From assembly GCA_002436505.1 (NCBI GenBank), contig DJML01000076.1, positions 1 through 6,337 on the forward strand: a stretch of 6,337 nucleotides of DNA, given 5' to 3'. The position numbers and the translations under genes were made by a program. This document shows, piece by piece, positions 5,798 through 6,337 of the stretch. This stretch comes from Bacteroidetes bacterium UBA6491. GTDB lineage: Bacteria > Bacteroidota > Bacteroidia > NS11-12g > UBA9320. Each line of letters begins with the position of its first letter. Position 1 is the first letter of the stretch. Below the pieces are notes generated by a model. That model was given only the letters and a program-made list of their open reading frames with translations, was not told the origin of the DNA and made no database searches.

Positions 5798-6337
5798 TCA
5801 GGTAGCAACGTCTATTTCCCGGGAAATTCTGATAAGATCCCTGTGGATTGCCAAACTTTGTTCAATTAACGAAAATTCTCCGGAATTTCTGATTACATAA
5901 TCCGCTTTCTCCAATCTTTCCCTGTCGCTGACCTGGTTTTTCATTCTTTTCAGTACTTCCTCTCTTTTCATGTGGTCCCTTTTCATTATTCTTTCGATCC
6001 GCATGTCAATAGGACTGGTTACGACGATGATCCTGTCCAGCTGTTTATAGCTTTCGGTCTCGAACATCAGGGCTGCTTCTTTGATAGAATAAGGATAACC
6101 GTCATAAGCACACCTTTTAACCCAGATCTGATAATCTTCCAGTACAGCAGGATGAACAATGTGATTTAAAGCTGAGAGTAGTTTTTGATTGTTAAAGACA
6201 ATCTTGGCCAGATAATGGCGGTCCAGTTTACCATTTTTATCATAGGTATCCCAACCAAATGCCTGCCGTATCTTCTTTTTCAGGACAGGGTCAGAGTTCA
6301 TAAGTTTTTTGGCCCTCTGATCGGCATAATAAACCGG
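5798..6337 (-). CDS. coaE: Dephospho-CoA kinase (partial, N-terminus off the right edge)
   Basis: CoaE phosphorylates the 3'-hydroxyl of dephospho-CoA with ATP, the last step of coenzyme A synthesis, in the cytoplasm. About 180 C-terminal residues are visible, of roughly 200 usual. The P-loop and first helix lie beyond the window. The frame is open to the edge and reads PVYYADQRAKKLMNSDP, the conserved segment with the substrate-site Asp, so the Met at 6301 is internal and not the start. Further family blocks are LNHIVHPAV, IKEAALMFE, the nucleotide-lid region IDMRIERIMKRD, LKRMKNQVSD, and near the end KADYVIRNSGE. No defect is seen. The stop lies 2 nt before the PRTase start, indicating one transcript. 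Assignment is very secure from the ordered motifs. Confidence 0.95.
   Translation of the reverse strand, partial: PVYYADQRAKKLMNSDPVLKKKIRQAFGWDTYDKNGKLDRHYLAKIVFNNQKLLSALNHIVHPAVLEDYQIWVKRCAYDGYPYSIKEAALMFETESYKQLDRIIVVTSPIDMRIERIMKRDHMKREEVLKRMKNQVSDRERLEKADYVIRNSGEFSLIEQSLAIHRDLIRISREIDVAT

Noticed and set aside
6299..6301. Met codon at 6301 as the start of dephospho-CoA kinase
   Set aside because: The frame continues upstream to the window edge and encodes the conserved CoaE segment PVYYADQRAKKL, so this Met is internal.
1..6337. CRISPR array, insertion sequence, tRNA, or a defence/phage island
   Set aside because: No spaced direct repeats, transposase motifs, terminal inverted repeats, tRNA-like cloverleafs or phage genes were seen; nearly all bases are in recognised genes.

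Overview
The window looks like a chromosomal, largely housekeeping segment of a member of the Bacteroidota. This is inferred from several signs together. A split transketolase has its N- and C-terminal halves on separate genes, and next to it is a succinylase-type dapD. A secreted VWA protein has a predicted cleavage just before Gln. Shine-Dalgarno sequences are weak or absent, base composition is moderate, and gene packing is very tight. No rRNA gene is present to test the assignment. No tRNA, CRISPR array, insertion sequence or phage gene was seen.

Positions 1-3702 hold a four-gene minus-strand operon, read from right to left. The order is tktN (transketolase N-terminal subunit), a secreted von Willebrand factor A protein, tktC (transketolase C-terminal subunit), and dapD, which runs off the left edge. 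Junctions are a 25-nt gap, a 1-nt gap and a TAATG stop/start overlap, so co-transcription and translational coupling are likely. The two transketolase halves should form one thiamine-diphosphate enzyme of sugar-phosphate metabolism. dapD belongs to lysine and diaminopimelate synthesis. The oddity is the exported VWA protein gene lying between two genes whose products must assemble together in the cytoplasm.

Positions 3703-3752 are a short divergent intergenic region. From there a plus-strand gene (3753-5333) encodes a FAD-dependent oxidoreductase of the COG2509 type, whose biochemical role is not established. It has no ATG start.

Positions 5313-6337 hold a second minus-strand pair: coaE (dephospho-CoA kinase, N-terminus beyond the right edge), then 2 nt further on a PyrR-like phosphoribosyltransferase. 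The last gene overlaps the oxidoreductase tail to tail by 21 bp, leaving no room for an ordinary intergenic terminator.

Nothing here forms a clear new defence or mobile system. The points most worth a second look are the VWA protein placed inside the transketolase operon and the three-fold ~75-residue repeat in its C-terminal half.
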